NCBI GenBank assembly: GCA_036877525.1
Contig: JAZGTH010000034.1
Span: 5,264,501 to 5,328,500 of the forward strand
Source: Chromobotia macracanthus
Taxonomy: Eukaryota; Chordata; Actinopteri; Cypriniformes; Botiidae
Direction of reading: 5' to 3'
Length of the DNA: 64,000 nt
This document shows, in pieces, positions 1 to 13,632 of the stretch. Position numbers and translations under genes: made by a program. Numbering within the stretch: the stretch's first letter is position 1; each line of letters opens with the position of its first letter. Under the pieces are notes generated by a model. That model worked only from the letters and a program-made list of their open reading frames with translations. It was not told where the DNA came from and ran no database searches.

Positions 1-1105
1 CAATTAAACTGATGAGAAACTAGCAAAGCTAGGACATGAAAAAGCATAAGACAATATGAGGCAGCGACAGCAATATAAATAGACTTTAAAGAGGTAAGGG
101 TATTTGGAATGCTAAACAAAATAATTTGACTTTGTGTTTATTGTATTGCATAGATTTTAAACTTGTTCGAGGAGTTTTATTACATGTTAAAATAGCCGAT
201 ATCTGCATTAACAATGATTGTGAAGGAGTATTTTCAGTTTAACTCTGTGTGACATTGTGAGTTTTCATTTTAATAAGCATTATTGAAAGATTTATCTCTT
301 TCAAAAAAGCAATACCACTTAGCAAATGTAACTTTTAATCATATTGTATTTAAATATGCGTCAGAATACACAGAATACAATGTGGCTGTCTAAGCCACAG
401 TGGACATCCACTGACCCTAGAACCACCCATAACCTAGGATTTTTTTTAACACATCACAAAAAAGAACACTGTAAATTCATTACTGGAAGTTTGGATTATT
501 AATATTTGATTAATATCCATGACTTCCATCACTGGAAAACATTTTTTTAATTTTCATATTAACAGGTCTTCAATGACTGTGGGAACCTTGTAAATTCAAA
601 AGGTGTTGTGGTTTTACACTAGGTAAAATATAAAGCTAAAGGTAAACATACGGCTGACATGTATTCTGAAAAATAAAACTAAAACAGAATTGCTCATGGC
701 AGAGTAATTATTATGTAGTAAAATCCAATGTGGCAGGTAGAGCTGAAACAAATGGAGCAACCTCAAGATGAGTTTGTGCTTATTTGAAATTTTGCAGAGG
801 TATTTTTTCAGCTGTCACAGGTTATTGATATATTCATTAAAGGAACCTGTTCTCTCTTATCAATTTCTTTTGTCACTAGCATGTCGTCACCCTCAGTTGA
901 CAATGAATCAATTTACAATTATGATTGTTGATGGCCCATGACACAAACAGTGAGTGAATGTCATTACATGAACATTAAAATGAAACACAGTGTAGTGAGA
1001 CCCCGACTGCTGCTGTTTACTCTCTAAGCCACCTTCTACAGCGGCTGCAGCTGGCCTGTAACATCAGAAACAGGGTACAGACCAGGTGAACCGGTCTTTA
1101 TTATA

Positions 1106-1108
<3 letters not shown>
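1..1108. other. AT-rich non-coding DNA
   Basis: I see no gene, RNA gene or recognisable repeat in this stretch. Stop codons are frequent in all frames and no open frame resembles a known family. It could be intron or intergenic DNA; the sequence does not decide between them. Confidence 0.5.

Positions 1109-1153
<45 letters not shown>
1109..1153. repeat. (TA)n microsatellite
   Basis: A run of alternating T and A with one short interruption. Translated frames through it give meaningless Tyr-Ile repeats. Confidence 0.95.
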
Positions 1154-1693
1154 TCTGCCTTCCAAGAGGTGGAAGGCAGAACCACTGTTTTATAGAATAA
1201 AAGTGGAATGTGATTTTTACTGGCAAGCTCCAAAAAAAATACCATATGACTCTTATACTATACTGCTGTCTTCTAAAGCCATAAGAATGCTTTGTGTAAG
1301 GAAATTGTATGTTGTTGTTATTGGCTAAAAAAATCTCGTAAATCATCTTTACACATCTTCATATTCAAACTTGATGTAATGCAATCAGTCACATACTGAA
1401 AAATGTGAGAACTGAGATGAGGTATTTTAACATGAAGTATTTTGAAGCTGCAATCCATAACTTTTTTTGTTAGAAATGAACCAAAACCAGTTACTGAACA
1501 AGTACATAACAGATTTGTGTTCAACAAAATCTTACCTTACACCAATTTACAAAGGCAAGTTTATAATAATGTCCTTAATTTGAGCTGCCGAGTCAGATTT
1601 CAGAAATAAGGTACGTAAAATAAGGTACGTAAAATAAGAAAGAAAAAAGTAATGCAAAAAACAATATGAAGATACAATTAAAACAATATGACA

Positions 1694-1731
1694 TAAGTAA
1701 ATTTTATTTTGTGGGTGAACTATTCCTTTAA
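1694..1731 (-). mobile_element. Terminal fragment of a short TIR transposon
   Basis: The sequence gtgggtgaactattccttta at 1711-1730 is the reverse-oriented end of the family whose longer copy lies at 5178-5640 (that copy begins ttaaaggaatagttagccca). This is a widespread fish repeat. Only one end is present here. Confidence 0.6.
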
Positions 1732-3315
1732 GATTTTTGAGGTGTGATTTCTTTCCAAAGCATCTGTAAACATCATTGTGCATGAGAGATAGAGATATGG
1801 GGGGTGTTTTTGTCTCCCTGTGGCTCTTCACTGGCTCACTGACCTTGTTGCCATGGTAGACTAACGTGACAGCGCTTGAGATGTGATTGCCTGCTCTGGC
1901 TGAAGAGAAGGAAAGAGACAGAGTAAATGAAACTCCATTCATCTTAACGAAATACAATTTTTTCCCACTTATTAATCATTGAGAAATCAATATGTTTCTT
2001 CTTGGGTGAGTGTCAGCTGGATTTGTCATCCAGTGCCACCCGTCACCATTCTCAGGTTCAGTCACCTTTGTTCTTTTACGGAGCACATGACAGATACAGA
2101 CTAGTGTTTGGTGAGACATTAAGAATGGCCCTGTGCTACACAGAGATAGATTAACTCTCATTAAACCAGACTCCTGATAATTCAGTGTTTCTCACCGATC
2201 GATTTACTAAACATATTGCATAATGGGACATTATTAAAGTCTAAGTGACACAACTGATTTTGAAAAAGGAAGGTGTCAGTGAAAATGGAGTATCCCCACC
2301 TCTTACTGCATTTCTGAAGCTCAGTTAAATGTAATCCCAATGTAGAAGAGTTTCACATACTAAAAATGCAGCGGATACAGGCTACTGCATATTCAAGCTA
2401 TCGCGCAATCACGGCTAGATGTGTAACATCTAACTAACACCCAGTTAGTTTGAAACAGAAATATGGGCCATGATGGCTGGGGAGATGTTGAGGGTACGGC
2501 AGTGCTGTGTATCTATATACCTTTTCAAGCTCCGTGGACCACAAAAGAAAAGCTTGTGGAGCTTTGTGAAAAATTGTGGGAGAAAGTAATGATTTAAGAG
2601 GCTCAACCCTTTGTTTCTCCCTCAATTAACAGAATGATGTGAGGGCTGCCCTGATGTATGGCTGTTTAGTGTCGCTTTCACATAGTGTATAAGCAAAGCC
2701 ATGTTTCATTGCAAAGAGCTTCTGCTTTACAGTACCTATGCTTCTAATGAGAATATAATGTTCCACTGTGTTAAGATTTTATTTGCTCTCTGGGGAAACT
2801 CTGAGATCAGTAATGGGAGGCAGGTGGGTTAGTTTAAATTCCAAACTAGTGGTAGAAGGATGACTGTTAAGATTTACAAATGCAAATGCAGTGAGGACGA
2901 TACACTAAATAAACTGTTTGTAGTAATACAGAGATACAAAAAAGTAAAATGCATAGATTATGAAGCTATACAAATACAGAAATAGACTTTATTCACTAAA
3001 AATCCTAAAATGTCATTCTCAATGGCAACTGGTTTCAGAAACACAGAATTTATTTCATTTCTTGTCAGTTGGTTCTTACCAGTTTCAATGTGCAGGATGG
3101 GGAAGGAGATTGGAGCTTCCCACATATTTGAAATTGTGATCTGATCTTTACACAAAGCTATCAGAGAATATTTGAAATATACTGCACAGACTGCTTTTAT
3201 AGTCTGCTTTTTAGTAACCTGACAGCCTGTGGTCTCGATAAACTGTCATTGCATCAAAAATAGCTACATGAAGTTCAAAAATGGTCCTTTAGTGTCCCAT
3301 GGAAAACCAGCATAC

Positions 3316-3368
3316 AGGTTTGGAACAACATGAGGATGAATAAATAATGACAGGATCTGCTTCATTTA
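3316..3368 (-). mobile_element. Fragment of the same short TIR transposon family
   Basis: The words ggtttggaacaacatgagg and gaataaataatgacagga match the sub-terminal part of the family seen at 5178-5640, whose distal end reads gagtaaataatgacagaatt at 5594-5613. The terminal repeat itself is not clear here. Confidence 0.5.
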
Positions 3369-3628
3369 TATGGACATACTGTCCAAATAGCAAGACAATG
3401 AAGATAATTAAAACATGCAAATAATTCTAAAATATCGCATCTCTCCCTGCTTCTTGCTTGCTTGGCCATGTATTGCAAAACAAATCGAAAGGGTAGCCAA
3501 TATCGAGTAGGGGGCCCATATTTCTAACCCACCAGACCAATTACACAGTTTTATGGCATTACGTTATACATACGTAAATGTAACTATAGTAACAAAGGCC
3601 AGTATACATTAATATCTAAAACAACAAC

Positions 3629-3632
<4 letters not shown>

Positions 3633-3695
<63 letters not shown>
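3633..3695. repeat. (TA)n microsatellite
   Basis: About 60 bp of uninterrupted alternating A and T. Likely length-variable. Confidence 0.95.
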
Positions 3696-3700
<5 letters not shown>

Positions 3701-5177
3701 CATAATTATAATAATATTAATAGTGAAGACTCACATTCTTATTGCTCCTCAAACGTCAGTCAGTGTTCAGTATTTCCAAATGATTTTGTGAGACTATGGG
3801 TTGGTGGACCTATTCCTTTGTATGGGGAATAAGAAAATGTTTGAACATTTCAAAGTTAATGCCTCAATCTGAAACTAATGTTATCAAGTCAAGAGCAGCT
3901 AGTGATTCCATCTTTTTCTTTTGTTGTTTGATTCATATTAACTCACAGCAGAAGGAATATTAGACTGCTTTCACTTTAAGACCTAATGCATGTTTCCAAT
4001 ATTGTTTATTAAAACTGTTTATGTTTACAGGACACAGATTGTTCAGAGATTAACAGTGAACACAGATGTTCACTGTTTCACACTAAATGTATGTGAAAAC
4101 TTTGACATTTGTACATTTTTATATACACAGTATATGTATATTTGTTCATTAAGTGCATTAAGTCACAGAAAAAAGTTGCGTGATGGTATGCAGAAAAGCA
4201 CCATCTGTCAAGCTTGGTTTATACTGATGCTTATATGCGATCCATGTGCCTGGTCATAGCTGACAGTGCCAAGCTAGCTTAGCTATGAGAGTTAACAATT
4301 GTGGTATAAAGCGACACATATAATGCATGTATGCTCAGGGAGTTGTAATGTTAAATTAATGAGGCTATCCTTTGCAATTTTGCCTTTCACTGGAAACAAT
4401 TAATTAGTGACGGGGCTATAACGACTTTAGTGCTTATTTCTGTGACTGGAGGAGCTTCTTAAAAGCTCAGTGTGGGAGCAGTTTAATCAGGGTGCTAATC
4501 CAGTAAGGGGCCACAGACCCAAAGTACTGTGCTACACTGACTAGATGAAAGACTTCCAGCTACATTTATGGCTTGTAAAAGTGGCAGGAAGGGAACAGAT
4601 ACCAGTCACAAACAGAAAATTAGACTGTAAAGTCCCATGAGATTTACTACATTTAAAGATTTTAAGGGCTACAAGCAAGCGGATGAAAATCTCCAGACCA
4701 TAAATGAAGTGTGCGGCTGTTTCAAAAAAAGAGAAACAAGATGGTTTAGAGTTGTAAGACTACAACTGTTAATCAACGGGAGGCTAAACTATATAGCAGC
4801 TTAGCACAGAGCTAAACAATGCCAGCTTGTGAATGCCAGCAAAACTCATGGGGAGTTCACAGGGAAACAGTCAACATAATACTGTTTCACGCAGTGCGTC
4901 AAATAAGTCTGGCTGCAACCTTGACCTTGCAGGCCAGATGGCAGGAGCTTGGTATCTGTGTTGGAGGTTTGAACCATCCTGTAACCTGTGTGATCCTAAG
5001 GAGATCGTCTGCTCAGCAGAGGCACACAACATGAGGGCCATCTGCTGCCCTACTTGCATTTACATTTGCAGAAACACTCATAGACAAAAAATATTTCCCT
5101 TCCCCAATGTTAAATTGAAAGCGATACACATACAATATTTAAGGCTTTAAGTGTTGGTAATCTATTAGGTAATATAT

Positions 5178-5640
5178 TTAAAGGAATAGTTAGCCCAAAA
5201 ATAGTTAGAGAAGAAGTTCTATCATTATTTACTTATCTTAATTTCCACACATGCGCGTTGCTCATATATGGATTTTTTGGGCAACAACATCAAAGTAGAA
5301 ACATAGCTCTTAACATACAAGGACATATTGGCTATGGCTGTTAAGATCCAAAAGGAAGTTGATAAAGATGATATGACTTGCACACTTTATGTGAAGAACA
5401 GGTCAAAATTTAAGTTATTTACTGAAAATGTTCGCGTTTGCGTTCAGTAATGAAGAAAAAGCTGTTCAGGTACTACACACACAAAAACCAGTTAATGATG
5501 GAACAAGCTGTATTTATAACATTAATGCACAATTGTTCTAGGCTTCTTTGGGAGCTTAATAAGACACTACAAAGTATGTGTCTGGAACTGCATGAGTAAA
5601 TAATGACAGAATTTTCATTTATGATGAGCTATTACTTTAA
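5178..5640. mobile_element. Non-autonomous DNA transposon with inverted ends
   Basis: The left end reads ttaaaggaatagttagccc and the right end reads gctattactttaa. The right end, reverse-complemented, gives ttaaagtaatagc, an imperfect terminal inverted repeat. Just inside the ends, tatcattatttact (left) and the complement of agtaaataatgaca (right) also correspond, so the inverted repeat is long and degenerate. No transposase frame is present, so it is non-autonomous. Partial copies occur at 1694-1731 and 3316-3368. Superfamily assignment (hAT or PIF/Harbinger) is not possible by eye. Confidence 0.6.
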
Positions 5641-8600
5641 TATTTGCATCGTCCTCCAGGGCACCCTCCATAATTAAAATAAAGTTGCATTTTCGAGTTC
5701 CAATTCCCAAGTCGTCCAATTAAAGTCCAGCTCTAACCAAATGTAAGGACAGAGGCCAGTCAGCACTGATGACCCAATCTGCTGCAAACGAACATTCATT
5801 TATTGGGTTAAGCACAAAGCAATGTGTCTTGTCACTTTGCAGACACAAGGCCAATAGAATCCAGTGAATGGAATTAGATTGTCATTGATGTGTCAGAGAA
5901 AGATAGAACAACAGATCGATGGCAAATTACCAGGCATGTTGTGCGTGTGGAGATCATGAAAGAGGTGTAGACTCCATCCTACCGATGAGAGAGTGGGTAC
6001 GTTGAAAGTTCTGCCCTTGCTTGGAGCGATTGTTACAATGAGGAAAAGAGAAGAAGGGAAAAAAACAACCAATTCCAATAGAGCACTAATGGGCCACATC
6101 GTGCCAATACAATAAAAAATGGCTTTTTTGTTCAGTCAATAGAGAGTAAATGAAAATTTAACCTTTCATTAAATGTGCTGCTATTATGTCTCTTCTACTT
6201 GTTTGCTGTTCTATTTCACTGTGCTACTTTTATTCTTTTCTCAATTTAACACTAAATGTGCATACTAATGTTCCTGATGGGAGACACTTTCGCATATTGC
6301 TTCCATGCAACGCTCGCAGTAAACACAAGCAACAAGGCTGGGAATCAAACATTTGTAATTCCGATTCTAGTTACTTAACGATTACTTTGGTGCTTGAAGA
6401 AAATGGGTCCTAACTGTATAATTAAACAAATACCATATACAAAGTTTGGTAACATATATTAGTATTCTTTTCTGAATGCTATTTATTACAACTCAGCCGC
6501 TCATCTTTAACAACTGTACATGCCGCTATTTTAAGAACCAGTCAGTTAAGTCTCACAAACATTAACTACACATGACACCAAACTGGTTCATTTTAAGTAA
6601 GACAAGCAGGTAAGTCAAGAACCTCTCTCATCATGTGCAATTCAAGCTGCAAGCTCACAACTCAGCTAAATGGTTATTTTATTTGCAAAAAGTGATTAAA
6701 ACTAATTACGTGATTTTGGGTGTTCAGAAGGTTTGCTAAGAAAAAATAAGCACCATCGTATTCAGAATTGTGTTTAGAATGACAGAACATTTAACGGAGA
6801 GATGAAAAGGAAAAGAAAGGGAACTGATAAATCTGTAAGCATTTTGTAAGTGAGATGAAAAGGCTCTGGGCTCCATTTCCACTGTGGCCTACCTGCCCTT
6901 TAAATTAATTAGCACTGGCAGAAGTCCCGCCCATGGGGGACACAGTCCCTCTGTGTGCTGACAAGGTGATAATGTCCGAATGTTGGAGTGACGCAGGTCT
7001 CTATACATCCAGATGCAATCTGCACACACTCACACAGCGGCTGCAACAGTTAATCCCTCTACGACTGCGTGTGCAAATCAACATGAAACTGCCCTTGCTG
7101 GACAGCCCAGCCTGCCCTCGTGAAGACAGTATTCATGTAAAGGAAAATGGAGGCCAAATTTAATTTTAATAGAAACTGTAGGTTCAAATTCATGATGTGA
7201 AGAGTGGTATTGACCTTACTTGAACACTCTGCACCCCTCACATCATACTTTCATCGGTGGCTGTACTATTGTCCTCAAAGATGTAGATAACTAAAGACTT
7301 ATCATATACATAAATACATCTAATACTCAAAGGCAAATGTGATGAGTTAATGTTATTGGCTGTTAAGATGACATGTGACCCTATCTTTGACTAAGTGCAT
7401 TCACAGGTAAAAATAAGGCCTTGTTGTGGTGGGACAAAAAGGGAAAATCAAAGGGGAGAGAAACTTTTTCTGTTTCAAATAATGAGCGAGTGCACCTTTT
7501 CTGCCCTAGGCCTTCATACACAATTTAGCCAGAAAGCCCGTGCTGATCATGATTTAGCTTTTGACACTGGCGGCCCCGAGGCGGCCACAGACTAATACAG
7601 ATATCTGACTCGCAGTCCACCGCCAAATGCACTGAGAGACAGAGAGAGCCCTTTTATTGACTAAATGATAAAGGGCTTTGTAATGATAAATAACAGTCAT
7701 TTTATTGTGGAATTCCCAGAAAAGACACACTACACAATATATAAAGAAAAAATACTGGAGGATTGCTGCTCTCTCTGTGGCTCGGCAGTAATAGCTGATG
7801 GCTTGAGATCTTCTTATAGCAGTTGATGATTCTGTTTGTCCCATTATAGTGTAACACAGTAATACGTTAATGTCTGTTCTAATAAGGCTACAGTGTTTAC
7901 CTGTACAGTTTAGTGTCTAATGGGTACAATTACTAAGATACCATTGACACAAGAAACTCTGATTGTCGGGCTTGGGTGATTTAAAGTCAGGCTGTTGGAG
8001 CTATTTGCATTAGTATAAGCTAAATGGCATTAACTAGAGATGAAGGTGAAATAAAAACCATTCAGGTTTTTTTAGTGATTTCACCATGGGTAAGGAGTGA
8101 TCTTTCCTTTACACCCCATGGTAAAGTCTCTAATGCATGGCTTATTACTTTTTAAAATGGTGTTGGTACATCAGTCTGATAAAAGACACCAAAGTTAAAT
8201 GTATTAATGCAATTATTAATTATAATTGGAAGAACTTACCTTCATTCAATGTGATAAGAATAGTGTTCTGATTTTTGGCCTGTGGTAAAGCAACAGCAAT
8301 TTTTACCTATTTTACATTTTAGCGATTTGATGGCTAATTCATATGAAATTGTACAGTCTAATTTGCATGTTTTTGTACTTTCGGCCCAGTAATGGTTATA
8401 GACAGTGGTGGGGTTTGAGTGGATCTTCATGCTTGCTTTTTCTCTTAAAAATGTACATTTTTCTACAATCACATCAAACAAATTCAAACAAAATCATCAC
8501 CTCATACAAATATGCTTTCACGTGAGATTGTTGGGTATAGAAAATGGTTAATGGATGCTGTGTTTTATTGTTAATACAGGACATTCACTTGTTGATGGGA

Positions 8601-10379
8601 TATAATATAGAAGTTACATTTTAACAAACATAAGATAGCATTTCATAGTCATAAAAAGCAACATTACTCAGATTTTGAATTGCTTAAATAATTTGTTCAA
8701 ATTCATCTAAACATATTGCTCAAATACGATTAAATAAATGTGATTTTATGAGTGGTCCTGCAGAAAGACACCTCTTCTGATGGAACCAAAAAAAAGTTTA
8801 AAACTGCCATGTTAATTATTTACATATCTAATTAAGCAAATACAGAAACATCTGCACAAGCACTGCTAAAAAGCTTTTCAGTGCAACTCTTACTAAGGGA
8901 GGCTTTTATGTCTTTATGCTGTCTGGAATTTAAAGCTGCCTGGCTATAATTGTAATTTTTATAATTGTACTCCCTGACCATTTTTTATATATTAAATTTA
9001 CTTTTCATGGTGTCTTTCCAAGGTAGAACAAGTAAATAATAAGTAGTGAAAAGCTAATTAATTGACTCATTAATTTACAATTTTTTAGAGCAACATATAC
9101 ATTTCCCCTCTTTTGAAAGTGAACCATTCCAGATAATAAAGTTATTAATCTTGCTCATATAGTAATTATCTCTGTAATTAAAATTATGTGTAATTGCACA
9201 TAGATCAAGGATACTTTTGTACCAAGAGCCGTCAAGCTCCTGTGATAACCCAACATCATTCTCGTATTTTGTCTGGCCTACGACATGCATCGGCATACCA
9301 ACAGAAAGCAAGCTTCATCAGGGCTGTAAATGCGCTAACATGATAATGCATGTTTAATTACCCTTGGTCAGCTCACTTACAAAGCCATCATTGCAGCAGT
9401 CAATATCCCAGAGGATTCATTCATGCTCGGGTTGATGGTTTACATGGGAGTCTTTGCTGCATGCTTTAGCCTAATTGATATCCTTATTTAGCAGAGGGCC
9501 ACGGGGACATGAAAAGCGTTAAATGGAGCAGTTTACAGTACTGTAACGCTGATCTGTGGACCACAACTCATTGATGCTCATCATAATTCATCCTCATTAC
9601 ATGCTGTTTTAGAGTTTTGTAAGTGTTTCCTGTGCAGTCAATCCCTCTTAAAGTCAACACACCATCAACCCTGAAATCAAACATTGCCTTTTGGCACATT
9701 CTTGGTCTTATTGGGAAGCATTCATCAGTGCACATTCTTCCAAAGAATAATTTTTTGGCCCACACCACATCCCCACCACTGAATGTTTTCCAAAAGTGTG
9801 CCTGTTTTGTCATGTAGGAAAAAAAAACATCCAGCTGGTATGTACTACTCACCTTTCCTGATCCTAGCAAATCTTGATGGAGTCAAGTCAATTCCTGCAT
9901 CTTGAATCTTTATACTCAGAAAACAAATAATCAAGGAAGTAATTTGGTCTGTTTATTAGATATTTAGTTATGACATATTTGACAACTATTTGACTTCAGA
10001 TAGTAAAAGTTACACCTGACAGGCCTCAGACAGAAACTTAATAACTCATCCAGTGCCTTAAATAATCAATTAAAGGACGGAAAGCAAAATAAATGAATAT
10101 TGTGATTCCTAAGTAGGTTTTTAGGTCTGGTATGCTTTACCCAGATATATCTAATTTTCACTCCAGATAAATTAGCATGGACCACAGTGTGTGTGTTAGC
10201 AACAGTGTTGTAGATTGGTTTTACCATTTTCCTTTCAAAACTAACTAATTTTTATAAATGGGTTGCTAAAAATACGTAAGTCACACAGTGCTTGCCCACA
10301 CACATATATCCTTTATATACTATAAAGGCAAAAGGAAAAAGTTTTATTCATTTATCTGTATATCCTACAGTTCATATGA
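5641..10379. other. Non-coding DNA, possible conserved non-coding elements
   Basis: No gene is supported. Most of the segment is AT-rich, but several 150-350 bp patches have more balanced, non-repetitive composition: about 6880-7130, 7550-7640 and 9220-9560. Such patches in teleost gene deserts are often conserved regulatory elements. That is inference only; no alignment was available. Confidence 0.35.
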
Positions 10380-10435
10380 GTGATGTGTCTCTGTGATATT
10401 CCTACAGGCCTTTTTTTTCACACAATTTTTCACAG

Positions 10436-10688
10436 ACCTGCAGCCGGACAGCCACAAATGACAATTTCCAGCAAGCTCAGGCAGCCCATTCCTTCATGTC
10501 ACACTGAGGAAGAGTCCAGAGAAATGGATGAAACCACTGATGAACTTTTAGATATGAACATGTTGTGGCTGACTGTGAATATGATCCAGACACCTATTTT
10601 CACCTCCATATTATTTAGCACACTGTCACCAAAAACAGGCACAAAGATTCACCTCTTCATTCCTGCTCAAACACTGTTGTGTATATGA
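10436..10688 (+). other. Weak candidate terminal coding exon
   Basis: An open frame of about 84 codons follows a good splice-acceptor context: a pyrimidine run at 10411-10431 ending in cacag at 10431-10435. The frame ends at a stop at 10686-10688. A poly(A) signal aataaa is at 10934-10939, followed by a GT-rich stretch (tgtgtttgtgatg) about 10 bp later, as expected for a 3' exon with a 250-bp untranslated region. The peptide has an acidic segment (EEESREMDETTDELLDMN) and matches no family I recognise. AT-rich DNA gives such combinations by chance, and there is no upstream exon in view. Confidence 0.22.
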
Positions 10689-10939
10689 ACCACATGCATT
10701 TTTTTATTTATAGAATTTACTCATTCCTATAGTTATTTTTGAAAGTTTTGACCAACAGAAAGAACAAGGCATACCTTACTACCAATATTATATGAACAAA
10801 TATTAACATAAACTATGTGTAAACAAGGATTACTAGTCTAAGTAACAAAAAATGTAATTGGAATAAATGGAATGGGTTATTTTAAATATGTTTAGTTTTT
10901 ATTGTTTAAGTTGTTTCATTTATTGAATAATTAAATAAA

Positions 10940-13138
10940 GCCTTGAAAATGTGTTTGTGATGTTATGGCTGATTATGTAAGAATGCAGTTTATTAGTTAA
11001 ATCACTTATGTCTGTTAATTAGTCTATCTGCTAATTATTTAATTTAATGGGCTGTTTATTCAATTCAACATCTTTGTCAAGATGTTGGAAGGATCTTTGT
11101 CAAAAACATGCATTTTGTCATGTATTCAAACTGCTCAACATTTCTAGGCTCATTCATAGTCTCAGCTGAAATATAAGATATAAAAACACATCATGTCCAG
11201 TTTGACAAAATCACATCTTTGTGTCTAATAACAAAGAACATGAAATGTAATCAGAATTCTTTGCAGCACATAGTACACATTGTAAGCCACATTTTTATTG
11301 CAGTCAAAAAGATTTATATTGCAGCATTTGGTAGATGTTTGGACAGTCACCAGGGATCGTTGCATCCAATTTCAGTATACATCAACAAACATCAGTCACA
11401 GCAAATGGAACAATTCCACAAATTATTATAAAAACTTAAACTGAATTATGAACTGTGACAGGATGTTATTGCCATAGTTTACCCAAGAAATATGTAAAAA
11501 GCATTCATGTGCATGTCTATATAATTACTATATGTGTGCAGTTTTTGACCACTAAAGAGTTTGTATTTTCTTTTAAATCCTCTCAGCCCCCCAAATCCCC
11601 AAAGGCTAATCCCCAAACAGCTAAACAACAACATGCTCTTCAGTGCAGCAACCAGCCAGCATGTTTTCTACATTTACTCAATTCCCTTAAATGGTATTTT
11701 GCTGGAATAACGCTGATAAAACCAAATTAAACTCCTCTATGTACATAGATGACACAAAGTAGAAAACTGCCTCCTTAAAATTATAATGATGCATAATGTG
11801 ATAATCAAATGATACTTTTAATAATATAATTTTACTGTTTTACTTTGAATTTTTTATGAAAATCAACTTGACTACATTGTTCTGACAACAACAAAAGTAT
11901 TTTGTAAGGCTCTGATCATACTGAAATGGCTCATAAGGGCAACAACTTCCCAATTTAACTGGTTACAGTAAATATAGAAAGGTCCAGATAACAAATGTTA
12001 TTTCACACTGCTCAGTCTTCAGCATATGTGTGCTGATACAGATGTATCACTAAACAATAAGGAGTAGCTGCTTTTACATGGACACTTTTTGCTTCAATCG
12101 GAATGAAACCAGATCAGAAACCGGATCAGATTGATGAATCCAAATGCAGTGTATACATGGATGCAGAATAAGGTTATTGGGCTGTGGGTGTTTATATATG
12201 ACACAAGCTATTTGCTCCTTTGACATGCACACAGTACACAAATACATGTGCCTCGCCATTCCAAGATGCGCATGCTAGAAGCCACTTTATTGCTAAACAG
12301 TCAAATATCAGATACATGTGTATTAATGGTGAATTGTTAGAGCTAAATGCTAAATACACATGATGAGCTCTGGATTGTCTAAATGTGATCACTGTTGTTA
12401 CCCTGCCATCTGCTGGTCCCTCAACACTCTCTCTGTCTCTCTCTCACTTTCTCTCTCTCATGCTCCTATATGTCATCTCTGCAAAAAGGCACAGAAAAGA
12501 GAAAAGAGAGCAATTGTTATCAAAAAATAAGCATGGTGTTTGAAAGGGAATGTAATTGAGGCATTTATTATATTTGAAAAGGTGAATTCCTCCGGGGCAA
12601 CTGCAGGAAACTCGACCCATTTCATAGCCTCAGACATTAATAAAGAATGGCATCTTTTGACTTTAGCTTTCAGACCACAACCTTAAACAGGCTAAATATA
12701 AGGGCAGACACAGTAATTCCCTTCACCCTGGGGGATGACATGTGGGACAGAAGTATGAAATGGCCTCCAATTAGCAAAGCAGGGGGACCCAGATGCGTAC
12801 GCACAAACATGCAAACAAACCCAAACACAGCCATATAGACATACACTCTTTCAACTCTAAAGGGAGACTTTCTTCTTAATATTTGTGCCATTAATAATCC
12901 AGAAATGTCTGATAATGTGTCTAATAGGAGGTGTCTGGTCTCTGCTCTTGTAACAAATAAAAAATAGGAAGTGAACAATGTTTTCATCTGATCACGACAA
13001 CATCCACTGGGGCGAGTCACAGGAAGGGTTGCACGCTCTTGAATATTTTTAGTAGTCTTCTTACTAGAGGATTACAGATTTTTACTTATTAAGAGCAAAG
13101 TATATGTTTTTAGGAATATTGTTTTAAGACAATGCTGC
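10940..13138. other. AT-rich non-coding DNA
   Basis: No gene or complete repeat recognised. A CT-rich stretch lies at 12424-12462. The part 12540-12760 is less AT-biased and non-repetitive and could be a conserved non-coding element. The last five bases, gctgc (13134-13138), are the left target-site duplicate of gypsy element C. Confidence 0.45.
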
Positions 13139-13632
13139 TGTTATGGAAGAGGCCCTTGCTCCACCTCCTCTGCACCACAAGCGGGAGCCGTCTCCAGAAT
13201 ATTAACGGCAGTAAAACTACATTTCCCATAATGCCCCATACTTGGGTTTGATGACTTCCTGTTTGCTCACCTGAACCGCATTAATCTGTGTGTAAATAAA
13301 CCCCTGACTTTCCCTAGCCCAGTGCAAAGTCTTGTTTTGCCCCGGCGACATTACTGAGTGTTTTCTACTGTTTATTGGATTACCCGTTACTGTTTTGGAT
13401 TGTTACTTGGATTTTGGATTGTTACTTGGATTTTGGATTGTTTGCTGCCTGCCTTAATTATCGGACTGCCTAATGGTAATGATTGTTTGCTCCCTGCCTC
13501 GACCCACGCCTGTCTTACGTTTACTCTTCTGTCTTGTCTCTGTGTTCCCGTTTGCTGTTGTATACCCCTATCTGCCTGGTTAACGAATAAAACACTGCAA
13601 ATGGATCCCTCTGTGAGTGACCCTTCGTTACA
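13139..13632 (+). repeat. 5' LTR of element C
   Basis: 494 bp, TG...CA ends. A TATA-like taaataaa starts at 13293 and the predicted transcript start gcaaagtctt is at 13324-13333, 31 bp downstream. The poly(A) signal aataaa is at 13586-13591. Tandem copies of a ttggattgttacttggattt-like unit lie at about 13393-13440. The Gag ATG (13601) is inside the LTR, 32 bp before its end. The solo LTR at 29615-30128 and the short LTR at 30725-30907 belong to the same family. Confidence 0.88.

Larger units (their letters stand above)
1154..5177. other. AT-rich non-coding DNA with short repeat fragments
   Basis: No coding region is supported. It contains two fragments of the short inverted-repeat transposon family (1694-1731 and 3316-3368) and a (TA)n tract (3633-3695), listed separately. 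Overlapping frames at 4819-5150 are open on both strands but match no family I know and show no codon or splice evidence. Confidence 0.5.

Noticed and set aside
3633..3695. CRISPR-like or satellite array
   Set aside because: Simple dinucleotide repeats only; no spaced repeats of CRISPR type anywhere in the window, and the DNA is clearly eukaryotic.
4819..5150. Overlapping open frames on both strands
   Set aside because: No family resemblance, no splice signals in order, and openness on both strands is typical of chance in less AT-rich patches.
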